From Bacteroidales bacterium (GTDB lineage: Bacteria > Bacteroidota > Bacteroidia > Bacteroidales > ML635J-15): a stretch of DNA of 64,000 nucleotides. A program made the translations under genes and the position numbers. The notes under the pieces are model-generated. The model did not search any database and was not told the origin of the DNA. It saw only the letters and a list, made by a program, of their open reading frames with translations. The stretch spans positions 1-64,000 of the forward strand of contig JAGOLH010000002.1 in NCBI GenBank assembly GCA_017994175.1. Reading direction: 5' to 3'. This document shows, piece after piece, positions 34,932 through 43,722 of the stretch (position 1 is the first letter of the stretch; every line of letters begins with the position of its first letter).

Positions 34932-36386
34932 TTATGCAATATTACACTTATTAGTGAAAAAATCGAACAGAAGCCTAACTCCGTTTCCTGTTCCGGCTTT
35001 CCCTCTGTATTTATCAGGACTGTCGAGATACGCCGTCCCTGCAATATCAAGATGAGCCCAGGGGTAATCGGTGAAATGTTCCAGAAATTTGCCTGCTGTA
35101 ATTGAACCTGCCCATTTGCCACCTACATTTTTCAGATCAGCAAAATCAGATTTAATATATTCGTCGTATTCTTCCCAAAGCGGAAACTCAATAATGCGTT
35201 CGTAGGTTTCGTTTCCTGATGCCACTAATTTTTTCAGTAGTTCTTTGTTGTTACCCATTCCTGCTATTGCGATGGTTCCAACAGCCACAACCGCAGCGCC
35301 CGTAAGTGTCGCCAGATCAATTACAGCTTCTGGGTCATATTTTTTTGCATAAGCCAAGGCGTCAGCGAGTAATAACCGCCCTTCGGCATCGGTATTCAAA
35401 ACCTCAACTGTAGTACCATTGAACATGGTAATAATGTCTTGAGGGACATAGGCATTTTCACCGGGACGATTATCGGTAGCAGGAACCAGTGCGATGACAT
35501 AAACAGGTAACTTGGCTCTGGCAATGGCATTCATACAACCGGTTACAGCGGCTGCTCCGGCCATATCGCTTTTCATACTGTCCATACTTCCCTGAGTGGG
35601 TTTCAGGCTTAATCCACCGGTATCGAATACAATCCCTTTACCAACAATTACATAAGGTTTTGAGTTTATTGCATTTTCGGGTTTCCAGGTCATTACGCTG
35701 AAACTGGGTGGTTCTTTACTTCCGCGGTTAACGGCTAAAATTCCTCCCATTCGCAGAGTTTCAATTTTTTTCTTATCGAAAACTTCCACTGAAAAACCTG
35801 CATCTTTACCCGTTGCCTGAATGCATTCAGCAAGCTTATGCGCTGTGAGGTACGACAACGGTTCGTTCACGAGGTCGCGGGCAATGTACACCGATTCTGC
35901 AAGAATGGTAATCATTTCAATGCTTTTGTCGCTGATATTTTCTGATTTGATGTTTATCTGCTCCAGTGCTTGTTTTTTCTTATCCTTATCGGTAAAATAT
36001 TTTGTGAAAGTGTAGGCTGAAAGAACCAACCCCTCTGCAAATGCAACCGCAAATGAAAGCTCTCTGGTGAAATCAACAATATGTATCAGGTTGATTTTGT
36101 ACTTATTTATCAGATTGCACACCTCATATCCTTTAATACGCAAAGCCTCTTTTACAGTATAAGCTTCTCCCCCGGATGAAGGCGCAACCACAATAAAGCT
36201 CCACTTAAAATAGGAATTTATACAGATAAGTGTTTCCTTGCTTTCGAGCTGCGATTTCACATAGGCAAGCTCTGTTTTTGTAAAAGAAAGTGCATTGCAA
36301 TCGAAGTTTTCTGGAATCAGGTACACTACCGGATCGTCGACGGGTACTGTGCTTACTGATTTGATAAGAGGTATGTTGCGTTTCAT
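34932..36386 (-). CDS. pepA: M17 leucyl aminopeptidase
   Basis: The 484-residue cytoplasmic dizinc exopeptidase removes N-terminal residues from peptides. Active-site residues are K250, D255, K262 and D273 (GKGIVFDTGGLSLKP ... KSDMAGAAAV), and D333, E335 and R337 in the signature NTDAEGRLLLADALAY. The N-terminal domain (1-160) is the usual divergent macro-like fold. The zinc-ribbon gene ends 6 bases upstream and pdxA starts 42 bases downstream; these genes run in one direction, probably as one transcript. Confidence 0.95.
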   Translation of the reverse strand: MKRNIPLIKSVSTVPVDDPVVYLIPENFDCNALSFTKTELAYVKSQLESKETLICINSYFKWSFIVVAPSSGGEAYTVKEALRIKGYEVCNLINKYKINLIHIVDFTRELSFAVAFAEGLVLSAYTFTKYFTDKDKKKQALEQINIKSENISDKSIEMITILAESVYIARDLVNEPLSYLTAHKLAECIQATGKDAGFSVEVFDKKKIETLRMGGILAVNRGSKEPPSFSVMTWKPENAINSKPYVIVGKGIVFDTGGLSLKPTQGSMDSMKSDMAGAAAVTGCMNAIARAKLPVYVIALVPATDNRPGENAYVPQDIITMFNGTTVEVLNTDAEGRLLLADALAYAKKYDPEAVIDLATLTGAAVVAVGTIAIAGMGNNKELLKKLVASGNETYERIIEFPLWEEYDEYIKSDFADLKNVGGKWAGSITAGKFLEHFTDYPWAHLDIAGTAYLDSPDKYRGKAGTGNGVRLLFDFFTNKCNIA

Positions 36387-36392
36387 ATGTAA

Positions 36393-36752
36393 TTAGTTAA
36401 CGTAGTCCTGTCGTTTTACAATGGTATAAAAATCATTTTCGTTTTGAATATATCCCTGATCGTAACAGAAAAAATAGGTGTTTCCTGTTTTTGTAGTGAA
36501 CACATTGGTAAGGTAATCGAAATTAAAGCCTTCATCCATGAGGCGTTGCCGCGTAACACGGGTTTTGCCCTTTTTGTTGAGCGATTCTAGTATCCTGCGG
36601 TTTTTTTTCAATATCCGGTTGATATTGCGCATCATATTGGTTGAATCCTGATTGAGCCTGTTGTTATAAGTATTGCGGCATTGGTCGCTGCAAAACTTTT
36701 TATCGACACGCCCTGTAAGTTTTTCACCACATTCAAGACAGCCTGTTTTCAT
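36393..36752 (-). CDS. Small zinc-ribbon protein of Bacteroidota, function unknown
   Basis: The 119-residue protein has an N-terminal treble-cleft/zinc ribbon (CLECGEKLTGRVDKKFCSDQC, C5, C8, C21, C25), a basic helical middle (RNINRILKKNRRILESLNKKGK) and a C-terminal part with YFFCYDQGY. The arrangement suits a nucleic-acid-binding or ribosome-associated protein, but function is not established. The frame opens at TTG 36773; ATG 36752 is chosen because it begins just before the zinc ribbon and a TATCTTTG box ends upstream. It leads the aminopeptidase-pdxA-malic enzyme run. Confidence 0.8.
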   Translation of the reverse strand: MKTGCLECGEKLTGRVDKKFCSDQCRNTYNNRLNQDSTNMMRNINRILKKNRRILESLNKKGKTRVTRQRLMDEGFNFDYLTNVFTTKTGNTYFFCYDQGYIQNENDFYTIVKRQDYVN

Positions 36753-36770
36753 AGTCTGATGATTTGTTAC

Positions 36771-36778
36771 CAAAGATA
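36771..36778 (-). promoter_or_regulatory. -7 box of the zinc-ribbon/pepA operon
   Basis: TATCTTTG on the minus strand fits TAnnTTTG and overlaps the rejected TTG start, giving a leader of about 18 bases to ATG 36752. No TTG at -33 was found. Confidence 0.5.
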
Positions 36779-36861
36779 GTAAGAATGGATGAATTGCACA
36801 GCGAAAATGGCGAAAACTTTCATTTCTTCATGGTCTAAACCGATTTTCAGAAGATGTTTTT

Positions 36862-37611
36862 CTACCTGTTAACAGTAAATATCCGGTATTTTGCCACTCT
36901 GATTTTTTGCAAAAAATATTGCAGCGATGTTTTTAGCACTCCCATGCCATACTTAATACTTCGCCGGAAATTAATTGAGCTGGCTTCTTCGAAATACAGG
37001 GTAGGGCAGGTAATTTCGGCAATTTCGAATCCTGCAAAGCAAATCTGCGCAAGCATCTGATTATCGAAAACAAAATCATCAGAATTAAGGTTATAACTTA
37101 TTTTGCGAAGCACGTCAGATGAAAACGCCCGGTATCCGGTGTGATATTCCGAAAGTTTCTGATGCATGAGCAAATTTTGCGTAAAAGTAAGCAGTCGGTT
37201 GGCAATGTATTTATACAAGGGCATTCCTCCACGAAGTGCACCCCTGCCAAGAATTCTCGATCCTAAAACTACCTGATACACTCCGTTTGCAATAAGGTAT
37301 GCCATAGAATGAATTAAACGGGGAGTGTACTGGTAATCGGGATGAAGCATAATCACAATGTCGGCATTCATTTCGAGTGCTTTATTATAGCACGATTTCT
37401 GATTTCCTCCATAACCTGTGTTATGCTCGTGAATGATAATGTTCCTTATTCCCAGCTGCCGGGCAATACCTACGGTATTATCCCTGCTTGAATCGTCAAC
37501 CAGAATAACATCGTCCACAATATCGAAAGGGATCTCGGAATAGGTCTGAGCCAGTGTGCTTTCTGCATTATAGGCAGGCAGCACTATTACGAGTTTTTTG
37601 CCGTTAATCAT
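36862..37611 (-). CDS. Family 2 glycosyltransferase (DPM1/dolichyl- or undecaprenyl-phosphate sugar synthase type)
   Basis: The 249-residue GT-A protein has VIVLPAYNAESTL (about 8-20), the DxD-like VDDSSRDNT (about 38-46), EHNTGYGGNQKSC and MLHPDYQYTP (about 88-98). No membrane helices at the C-terminus, so it resembles soluble DPM1-type enzymes that make polyprenyl-phosphate sugars. It overlaps the next upstream gene by four bases (ATGA). That gene is a TMTC-like GT-C membrane protein, which could be the acceptor-side enzyme using the lipid-linked sugar. Confidence 0.88.
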   Translation of the reverse strand: MINGKKLVIVLPAYNAESTLAQTYSEIPFDIVDDVILVDDSSRDNTVGIARQLGIRNIIIHEHNTGYGGNQKSCYNKALEMNADIVIMLHPDYQYTPRLIHSMAYLIANGVYQVVLGSRILGRGALRGGMPLYKYIANRLLTFTQNLLMHQKLSEYHTGYRAFSSDVLRKISYNLNSDDFVFDNQMLAQICFAGFEIAEITCPTLYFEEASSINFRRSIKYGMGVLKTSLQYFLQKIRVAKYRIFTVNR

Positions 37612-39770
37612 TTATTTGTCTGCTGTTTTAATTGATTCGACTTTCCGATATATTCATTGGCTTTTGCCATGTTGCCCATCTGATAGTAAGTTACTCCAGC
37701 ATTATACCAGCTTTCGGCATCGGAAGGGTTGAGTTCGATTGATTTGAGAAAGTTTTCGAGTGCCGAAGGCAGGTTGCCCTTTATGCCATAGGCTACTCCC
37801 AGATCCATGTAAAGACCTGCGTTCGGGTTTTTCAATGAAGCTGATTTTGAAAGGTAATAAATAGCCGTGTCGATATTCTGAAGGTATTTGCCATAGATAG
37901 TACCCTCGAGGTGATACAGTTCAGGAATTCCCGGCTTTATTTTGTCGAGTTTTTGGATGGCATCCAGTATTTCTTCAGGCGTGTTTGACGATTTGCCCGC
38001 ATTGAGTAAACCATACGAGTTCATAATGATGATTTTAGCATTATTAAGTGCAATGCCATGATAGGGTTTCAGTGAAAGTACTTTTGTGTAGCAACCCAAA
38101 GCTTTTACCGAGTTGGTAGTGTATTCATACCATGCATTCCCCAACAGGTTGATAGCATCAACGTACTCGGGATATATTTGTATCGATTGCTCCAGATATT
38201 TTATCGCATCACGGCAATATTGATTATGAATTGCAGTGTCTTTTTTTATCTCCGATTTCTGGGCTTGTTCAATTAATTTACCTCCAGCACTGCATGTGCT
38301 TTTGGCAGAATTGTAGGAAGTTTTCACATCAGTGGTGAATAATACAAAATCGTTTTCCCATGCTTTATTTCGCGAAAAGGTCTTTCCCGAATATAACACC
38401 AAAAGAATGCAAAGCAAAGGGATGCTTAGTGAAGTGGCTTTCATCTTGAGTGTTTCGCTCAACTGTAACAATGGTCCGGTAATTATCCAACCCATCAAAA
38501 TGCAGAATCCTATAGAGGAAATAAATATGAATCGTTCGTTCATGAAAGTGCCGACCGGAAAGAAAATATTGGAAACAACCGATAATGGAATAATATAGAA
38601 CCAGATACTGTACGAAATTAAGTCACGTTTCTTAATCATACCCCATATTGCATAAAAGCCCAGTGCCAGATATGCAAGCAGAGTAACAACAGGGCGCCAG
38701 TCGTTCCATCCGACAATTGGGATTTGCTTTGGGTAATAGTCATAGGTTAAGGGATGCGGAAAAAACAAAAGCTGCAGGTATTTACCGAGAGTAAGGAAAA
38801 TAGTTGCAAATTTTTCGCCAACAGAGGCATACAGGAACGGGTTGTTCATGAGTTCCTCTGCAATTTCTTTTTCACCTCGTCCTCCGCCGAGAATACTATA
38901 ACGTATGAGCAGAAATACTCCGGCAGCAATCAACAGAGGCACATAAGCACCCAGCGTTTTTACAAACTTGTGTTTCGAAAAATAATACACGGTAAGCGGT
39001 ATTACTGCCAAAAAGGTAATTGCATTCTCTTTTGAAAGCAAACCCAAAAAAAGCGATACCCCTGAAAATATCAGGTTAATAAATTTTCTAGTATCAAGGT
39101 ATTTTAACGTGAACCATAAAGCCAAAAGTGATCCGAGCAATGTGAGTATTTCATCACGGCCTTTAATATTTGCTACCGCTTCGGTGTGTATCGGATGGGC
39201 AAGGAAAAGTACCGATACCACAAAAGGCAGCGAAATATACCACCGGGTCTCAGGTTTGGGGGGTATCAGCCTGACTAGTATTTTATACAGCAGCAGGGTG
39301 GTGAGAATGTAGAGGATAATGTTGTTGAAATGACTAATATAAGGCCTTCCGGTTATTTTAGGATTTTCCCCTTTCAGTGTGCTTTTATCACCAAAAACCT
39401 GCAGTTCCATGGCAAACGTCGCAAGAGAAAGTGGCCGATACCGACCTCCGGCTACCAGTTTTTTATCTTCCTGGATTTTTTCGGCAGAAACACCCGGATA
39501 ACTTGTCATCCAAAAGCCAGTAAATGTATCGTACCGGAAAATGTCGGGAATCCCGGCAATCCCTTTTGACGTGAACTGATTGTCATATATTACAATGGCA
39601 TCATCAAGGGCGTAGTCATGTGTCAGTGTATTGGCATACAGCATAGCCCCAAGTACTATGATTACAATCATCGCATAAGGATTGGCTTTCACGGCGGGTA
39701 TGGGTAGAGGCTTCCCAACTTTTTTAGGATCAGTGATAATCTTCTTTTTTATGGGCTGCTGTTTTGCCAC
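37608..39770 (-). CDS. TMTC-like GT-C membrane protein with TPR repeats
   Basis: The 720-residue protein has a cytoplasmic N-terminus, about 9-10 membrane helices up to residue 480, and a C-terminal set of at least three tetratricopeptide repeats (about 510-720, e.g. GKSSNTPEEILDAIQKL and SDAESWYNAGVTYYQMGN). The first extracytoplasmic loop has the GT-C style acidic motif THDYALDDAIVIYDNQ, as in TMTC O-mannosyltransferases. It could glycosylate exported proteins with a polyprenyl-phosphate sugar from the coupled GT2 gene. The frame opens at TTG 39821, but GTG 39770 (giving MAKQQPIKKK) is more likely because a -7 box lies between the two. Confidence 0.83.
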   Translation of the reverse strand: MAKQQPIKKKIITDPKKVGKPLPIPAVKANPYAMIVIIVLGAMLYANTLTHDYALDDAIVIYDNQFTSKGIAGIPDIFRYDTFTGFWMTSYPGVSAEKIQEDKKLVAGGRYRPLSLATFAMELQVFGDKSTLKGENPKITGRPYISHFNNIILYILTTLLLYKILVRLIPPKPETRWYISLPFVVSVLFLAHPIHTEAVANIKGRDEILTLLGSLLALWFTLKYLDTRKFINLIFSGVSLFLGLLSKENAITFLAVIPLTVYYFSKHKFVKTLGAYVPLLIAAGVFLLIRYSILGGGRGEKEIAEELMNNPFLYASVGEKFATIFLTLGKYLQLLFFPHPLTYDYYPKQIPIVGWNDWRPVVTLLAYLALGFYAIWGMIKKRDLISYSIWFYIIPLSVVSNIFFPVGTFMNERFIFISSIGFCILMGWIITGPLLQLSETLKMKATSLSIPLLCILLVLYSGKTFSRNKAWENDFVLFTTDVKTSYNSAKSTCSAGGKLIEQAQKSEIKKDTAIHNQYCRDAIKYLEQSIQIYPEYVDAINLLGNAWYEYTTNSVKALGCYTKVLSLKPYHGIALNNAKIIIMNSYGLLNAGKSSNTPEEILDAIQKLDKIKPGIPELYHLEGTIYGKYLQNIDTAIYYLSKSASLKNPNAGLYMDLGVAYGIKGNLPSALENFLKSIELNPSDAESWYNAGVTYYQMGNMAKANEYIGKSNQLKQQTNK

Positions 39771-39785
39771 GACAATTTGTTTTGT

Positions 39786-39793
39786 CAAAAATA
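39786..39793 (-). promoter_or_regulatory. -7 box of the TMTC-like/GT2 operon
   Basis: TATTTTTG on the minus strand fits TAnnTTTG and lies 16 bases before GTG 39770, supporting that start. No TTG is found 19 bases upstream. Confidence 0.45.
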
Positions 39794-39940
39794 AAAAAAA
39801 GCTTCGAAATTGACATAACAAAAAAGCACATGCTAATTCTGGATGAAATGCACTTGATGCAAATAGTTTTTTTTATATATTGCCTCAAATTGTAAAACAA
39901 TAGCAATAAGAAAACAGTTATAGTTAAAATGCCGACAGCT

Positions 39941-41020
39941 ATGAATAAAAAAATATCGTTAGTATTATTATGGATAGCAACAATTCTGCCAGCTATCGCA
40001 CAGCAAAACATCGCGGTTTTGGGGGAAATTGATGTTTTACAAAAAGGAGACCCTGTATCATTGCTTCGTGTTGATGGTAGTGATGAAACAGTTGCTGGGG
40101 CAGTGTATAGTGATACGAACTTTGAAATGAATTTTCAGGCTTCACAGTCCAGTTTATATATGTTTTATTATGGTGATGAAGATGGTTTTTTAATTGTATT
40201 ACATCCCGGCGATACTTTGAAGATAGGTATTAATAAAAATGAAATCGTCATGGAAGGCTCTTATGAAAATAAGATGAATTCATTTGTAATGATGGAAAGC
40301 AATTTATTAAATGAAAAATATAACGAGCTCTACGAAGAGTATCTTAGCACTGAAGATATTGATAAACAGGTAAAAATCAATGAAGAAATCGATACCCTTG
40401 TTGCGCGGTATAATGCGCTGATTAAAAGTTTTGTTCGAAATCACCCCGGATCATTGCTAAGTTTGATATATCTTGAAGAATTGAATATTGATGAGGATTT
40501 TGAGTTCTTCTTAAGCAGCTGCGATAGCTTGATGATTAAATATCCCGATAACATTTATGTTATTGATTTGAATAGTAAAGTGGAGGGGAAAAAACGACTC
40601 GCTATCGGAAATGAGGCACCTGAAATTGAATTACCCGATAAGGATGGGAAAATGTTGAAGTTATCGGACCTGAAAGGTAACATTGTACTCATTGATTTTT
40701 GGGCTAGTTGGTGCAGACCTTGCAGACAAGAAAGTCCAAATATGGTAAGAATATATCAAAAATACCATAAATCTGGTTTGGTAATTTATGGCGTGAGTTT
40801 GGATAAGGAACGACAAAGCTGGGTTGATGCAATTGAATCGGATAAGCTCACATGGAAGCATGTGAGTGATTTAAGCGGTTGGGAAAGTGTTGTCTGCGCC
40901 GATTATGCTATTTCCGGAATACCGAATACAGTTCTTGTTGACAAAGAGGGGAGGATAATTGCTACGGGTTTACGTGGTGAGGACTTAGAAGCAAAGCTCC
41001 TGGAAATTTTCGGCTTCTGA
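39941..41020 (+). CDS. TlpA-like thioredoxin-fold exported protein, copy 1
   Basis: The 359-residue protein has a signal peptide (MNKKISLVLLWIATILPAIAQ), an N-terminal domain (about 25-225) like DUF4369, and a C-terminal TlpA/ResA thioredoxin domain (about 230-359) with active site WASWCRPCRQESP. It is expected to be a periplasmic or lipoprotein-associated thiol-disulfide reductase. An in-frame ATG at 39929 would add four residues; the signal-peptide start at 39941 is preferred. It is followed by a similar gene, with closely matching length, motifs and neighbouring sequence (LPDxxGxxxKLSDLKGNIVLIDFWASWC), so the two are recent tandem duplicates. Confidence 0.88.
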   Translation: MNKKISLVLLWIATILPAIAQQNIAVLGEIDVLQKGDPVSLLRVDGSDETVAGAVYSDTNFEMNFQASQSSLYMFYYGDEDGFLIVLHPGDTLKIGINKNEIVMEGSYENKMNSFVMMESNLLNEKYNELYEEYLSTEDIDKQVKINEEIDTLVARYNALIKSFVRNHPGSLLSLIYLEELNIDEDFEFFLSSCDSLMIKYPDNIYVIDLNSKVEGKKRLAIGNEAPEIELPDKDGKMLKLSDLKGNIVLIDFWASWCRPCRQESPNMVRIYQKYHKSGLVIYGVSLDKERQSWVDAIESDKLTWKHVSDLSGWESVVCADYAISGIPNTVLVDKEGRIIATGLRGEDLEAKLLEIFGF

Positions 41021-41182
41021 CCATAGCAAAACAATCATAAAAGGATGAAATCTTTATTGCAGTTTGTTCTAATTGCAAATAGTAATTGATTTACGGGGAC
41101 AGGTATTACAGATTATCTTTTTATTTTGTATTTTGCATTACCCAATGAAACAAATATAGGCTGTGGACAATTCTGATAAACA

Positions 41183-42271
41183 ATGCGTATGAAAAAACTC
41201 TTATTTTTGGTTTTATGGTCATTTATTACAGGCTTTGCTTCTATAAAAGCACAGCAAACCATTGTTGTAACGGGTGAAATCGATATACTCGGGGATGGCG
41301 AGTTGGTATCGTTGGTATGCCTGAATGGTTTGAACGAAGTTGTAGCTGAGGACAGTGCTTCTGCGAAAAATTTTGAATTGGTATTTCAAGCGTCTCAATC
41401 GAACTTGTACTCTCTGAATTTTGGTGATGATGATGGGTTTGTTATTGTTCTGCATCCGGGCGATGCCATTCAGATCTACATGAAAGAACTTGAAATCAAC
41501 ATTAATGGCTCTGAGGAAAATTCGAAAAATGCCAAGGTAATGATGGAAAGCAATTACCTGTCGGATAAATATAGTCTAACCTATTCCGAATACCTAAACA
41601 CCGAGGATAAAAACTTTCAGGCATTGATTGAAGATGAATTGACACACCTGATGGACAGGTACACTAAACTTATTAAAGGGTTTATTAATGAGAATCCTTG
41701 TTCGCTGCTGAGTTTACTGTACCTCGAAGAATTAAATATTGATGCTGATCTCGCATTTTTTCAACTGGCTGCCAATTGCCTCACAACTCAATACCCCGAT
41801 AATGTTCATGTAATTGAGCTCAAACGTAAAGTTGAAGCAAAAATGCGTGTAGCCAACGGAAATCCTGCCCCCGAAATTGCATTGCCTGATACGAATGGCA
41901 GCATTATGAAATTATCAGACCTGAAAGGTAACATTGTCCTCATCGATTTCTGGGCAAGCTGGTGTAAGCCATGCCGGCAAGAAAGCCCGATTATGGTTGC
42001 TCTTTACGAGAAATATAATAAATCAGGCCTGGTAATTTTGGGTGTTAGTCTTGATAAAGATTTAAACAGTTGGCTCGATGCTATTCAAAAGGATAAACTT
42101 ACATGGTACCATGTGAGCGACCTTAAAGGATGGGATAGTGTTGTTTGTGATGATTATTCCATTGGCGGGATTCCGTATACCGCGATAATCGATAAAGATG
42201 GTAAAATATTGGCTACAGGTTTACGTGGCGAAACTCTTGAGAAAAAACTCGAAGAGATTTTTGGCTTTTAA
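41183..42271 (+). CDS. TlpA-like thioredoxin-fold exported protein, copy 2
   Basis: The 362-residue paralogue of the preceding gene has a signal peptide (about 1-24, KKLLFLVLWSFITGFASIKA), a DUF4369-like N-terminal part and a TlpA-type domain with WASWCKPCRQESP. It is very similar in order and motifs to copy 1: KLSDLKGNIVLIDFWASWC and YEKYNKSGLVILGVSLDKD. An ATG two codons later (41189) is equally possible. The 162-base gap upstream holds only a weak promoter-like TATTTTG. A weak hairpin with a four-base-pair stem (GGTC/GACC) follows at about 42290-42304. Confidence 0.88.
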   Translation: MRMKKLLFLVLWSFITGFASIKAQQTIVVTGEIDILGDGELVSLVCLNGLNEVVAEDSASAKNFELVFQASQSNLYSLNFGDDDGFVIVLHPGDAIQIYMKELEININGSEENSKNAKVMMESNYLSDKYSLTYSEYLNTEDKNFQALIEDELTHLMDRYTKLIKGFINENPCSLLSLLYLEELNIDADLAFFQLAANCLTTQYPDNVHVIELKRKVEAKMRVANGNPAPEIALPDTNGSIMKLSDLKGNIVLIDFWASWCKPCRQESPIMVALYEKYNKSGLVILGVSLDKDLNSWLDAIQKDKLTWYHVSDLKGWDSVVCDDYSIGGIPYTAIIDKDGKILATGLRGETLEKKLEEIFGF

Positions 42272-42377
42272 TATTGGCACACTCAATTATGGTCAAAAGA
42301 CCTTATTTTCTTTGAGTACCCTATTGCCCTAGCTTATCGAAGGATAGAAAGTTCAAAGGGCATTACTATTACTCATT

Positions 42378-43433
42378 TCAGGCTGTTTTTGCATTTATTA
42401 GTTTATGAAAATACATGGCAAACGACCGGTACAAAAAGTGTGTCCATTTACCAAAGGGAACAATGATGAGCGCCCATTGGGCAAGTATTGTCAGGTGAAA
42501 CAAATACAGCCACAAATTGCTCTCGATAAGCCCCAGGTCGATGAACAGACGTACAGCAAAGGCGGTAAAACCCATCAGGAAAAGCCAGATTACAAAGAAC
42601 CAATCGGATGGTTGCGAGTGTTTGCTCAGTTCTTTCTTTTTACGGATACGTGCATTTACAAACAAAAAGGTAATGGTAAATACAGTTATACTCACCGCAT
42701 ATCCAAAAATATTCACCAGCAAATATTCGGTTCCAAACCAGTCGAGAAATACAGTGGTCATGAGCAGTGCCATATAACCCAAGACCAGAATAAAGTGCAT
42801 GAACCAGCGCCCTTTGTTATCGTCGCAACCTAAAGCGCGTTTTTGGGTAAACATGTGCAGGAAAAAATCACCCAGCGATTGCAGGTAAATTTTAAAAGGA
42901 ATTTTCTTACCGGGTTTTATCACCGTGAAATACCACATCCTGATCATGTTGGGCATAAGAATTACCAGCAATACGCCACCAATGGCAAACATTTCAAAGT
43001 AATGACCAAAGTGCATTATGCTTTCGGTGTCGAAGTCCTGAATGGCAGCAAAGCCAATTACACCGGCCAGCACAACAATCATGGCAATAATGGTAGCTGC
43101 TGCCGAACGGTAGAACATGCCGGCCAGGCCTGTCCAGTCGTATTTTCCCATCAGCCAGCGGCGCAGCGACATCATGAGTTCGCCCGGGTTGGCGGTTTGC
43201 GGACAGTGCTCGGAACATTCACCACAGTAATAACACAGCCAGGGTTTCAGCGAGGCCGAAATTTCGTCAGAATTACCAACGGCACTGCTGCGCACCATAC
43301 TTCGCGGAAAAGCATCTTTTTCGTCGGCTAATGAACAAACTGCCGTGCAAGTGCCGCAATTGTAGCATTTATTATAATCGAATGCTCCGTAACTTTTCAG
43401 TTGTTTTCCGAATTTGGGGTCTATCTTACTCAT
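42378..43433 (-). CDS. qmoC: QmoC/HdrC-HdrE-like membrane iron-sulfur protein
   Basis: The 351-residue protein fuses a soluble two-cluster ferredoxin part with a membrane part. Cluster ligands are C23, C26, C29, C33 (CYNCGTCTAVC) and C67, C70, C73, C77 (CYYCGECSEHC). About six membrane helices follow (from about residue 105 to 345). This is the layout of QmoC, which combines HdrC and the cytochrome b-like HdrE and passes electrons to or from menaquinone. It is the last gene of the dsrE2-tusA-hdr operon, overlapping the small winged-helix gene by 8 bases. Redox direction is not shown by sequence. HdrB is absent. Confidence 0.9.
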   Translation of the reverse strand: MSKIDPKFGKQLKSYGAFDYNKCYNCGTCTAVCSLADEKDAFPRSMVRSSAVGNSDEISASLKPWLCYYCGECSEHCPQTANPGELMMSLRRWLMGKYDWTGLAGMFYRSAAATIIAMIVVLAGVIGFAAIQDFDTESIMHFGHYFEMFAIGGVLLVILMPNMIRMWYFTVIKPGKKIPFKIYLQSLGDFFLHMFTQKRALGCDDNKGRWFMHFILVLGYMALLMTTVFLDWFGTEYLLVNIFGYAVSITVFTITFLFVNARIRKKKELSKHSQPSDWFFVIWLFLMGFTAFAVRLFIDLGLIESNLWLYLFHLTILAQWALIIVPFGKWTHFLYRSFAMYFHKLINAKTA

Positions 43434-43710
43434 TGTTCTTCAGTTTGTAATAGTAGTATTCGTCCATATCATCAACCCTCGATATTTTCACAAAGCCATA
43501 TTTCAGTAATGTCATCAGCAGAAACACCACATCGTCTTTTTTCATTTGCGTGGCAGTGCACAGTTCAGCGATGCTTTTTTCGCCCTCTTTCAACTGGTCG
43601 AGAATCTGCTTTTTGTCGCGGGTAAACTGTTTAAGATTGTCTTTTACCTTGTCGGAAACCTTGTGTGTTTCGCGGAGTATTTTATAGGTCTGTTTGTTTT
43701 CGGTAATCAT
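43426..43710 (-). CDS. Small winged-helix-like protein in the Qmo/Hdr operon
   Basis: I do not recognise a named family. The 94-residue protein is highly charged, with a helical N-terminus (about 1-45) and a C-terminal winged-helix-like pattern (EKSIAELCTATQMKKDDVVFLLMTLLKYGFV about 43-73, then VDDMDEYYYYKL). It contains one cysteine. The conserved turn-helix spacing resembles the MarR/ArsR winged-helix type, so a regulatory or complex-assembly role is possible. It lies between hdrA (12 bases away) and qmoC (overlap), so it is translated with them. Confidence 0.75.
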   Translation of the reverse strand: MITENKQTYKILRETHKVSDKVKDNLKQFTRDKKQILDQLKEGEKSIAELCTATQMKKDDVVFLLMTLLKYGFVKISRVDDMDEYYYYKLKNNE

Positions 43711-43722
43711 AGCTGTTTCGGT

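Noticed and set aside
42290-42304. Terminator between tlpA copy 2 and qmoC
   Set aside because: The stem GGTC/GACC has only four base pairs and the T-run is interrupted; too weak to annotate.
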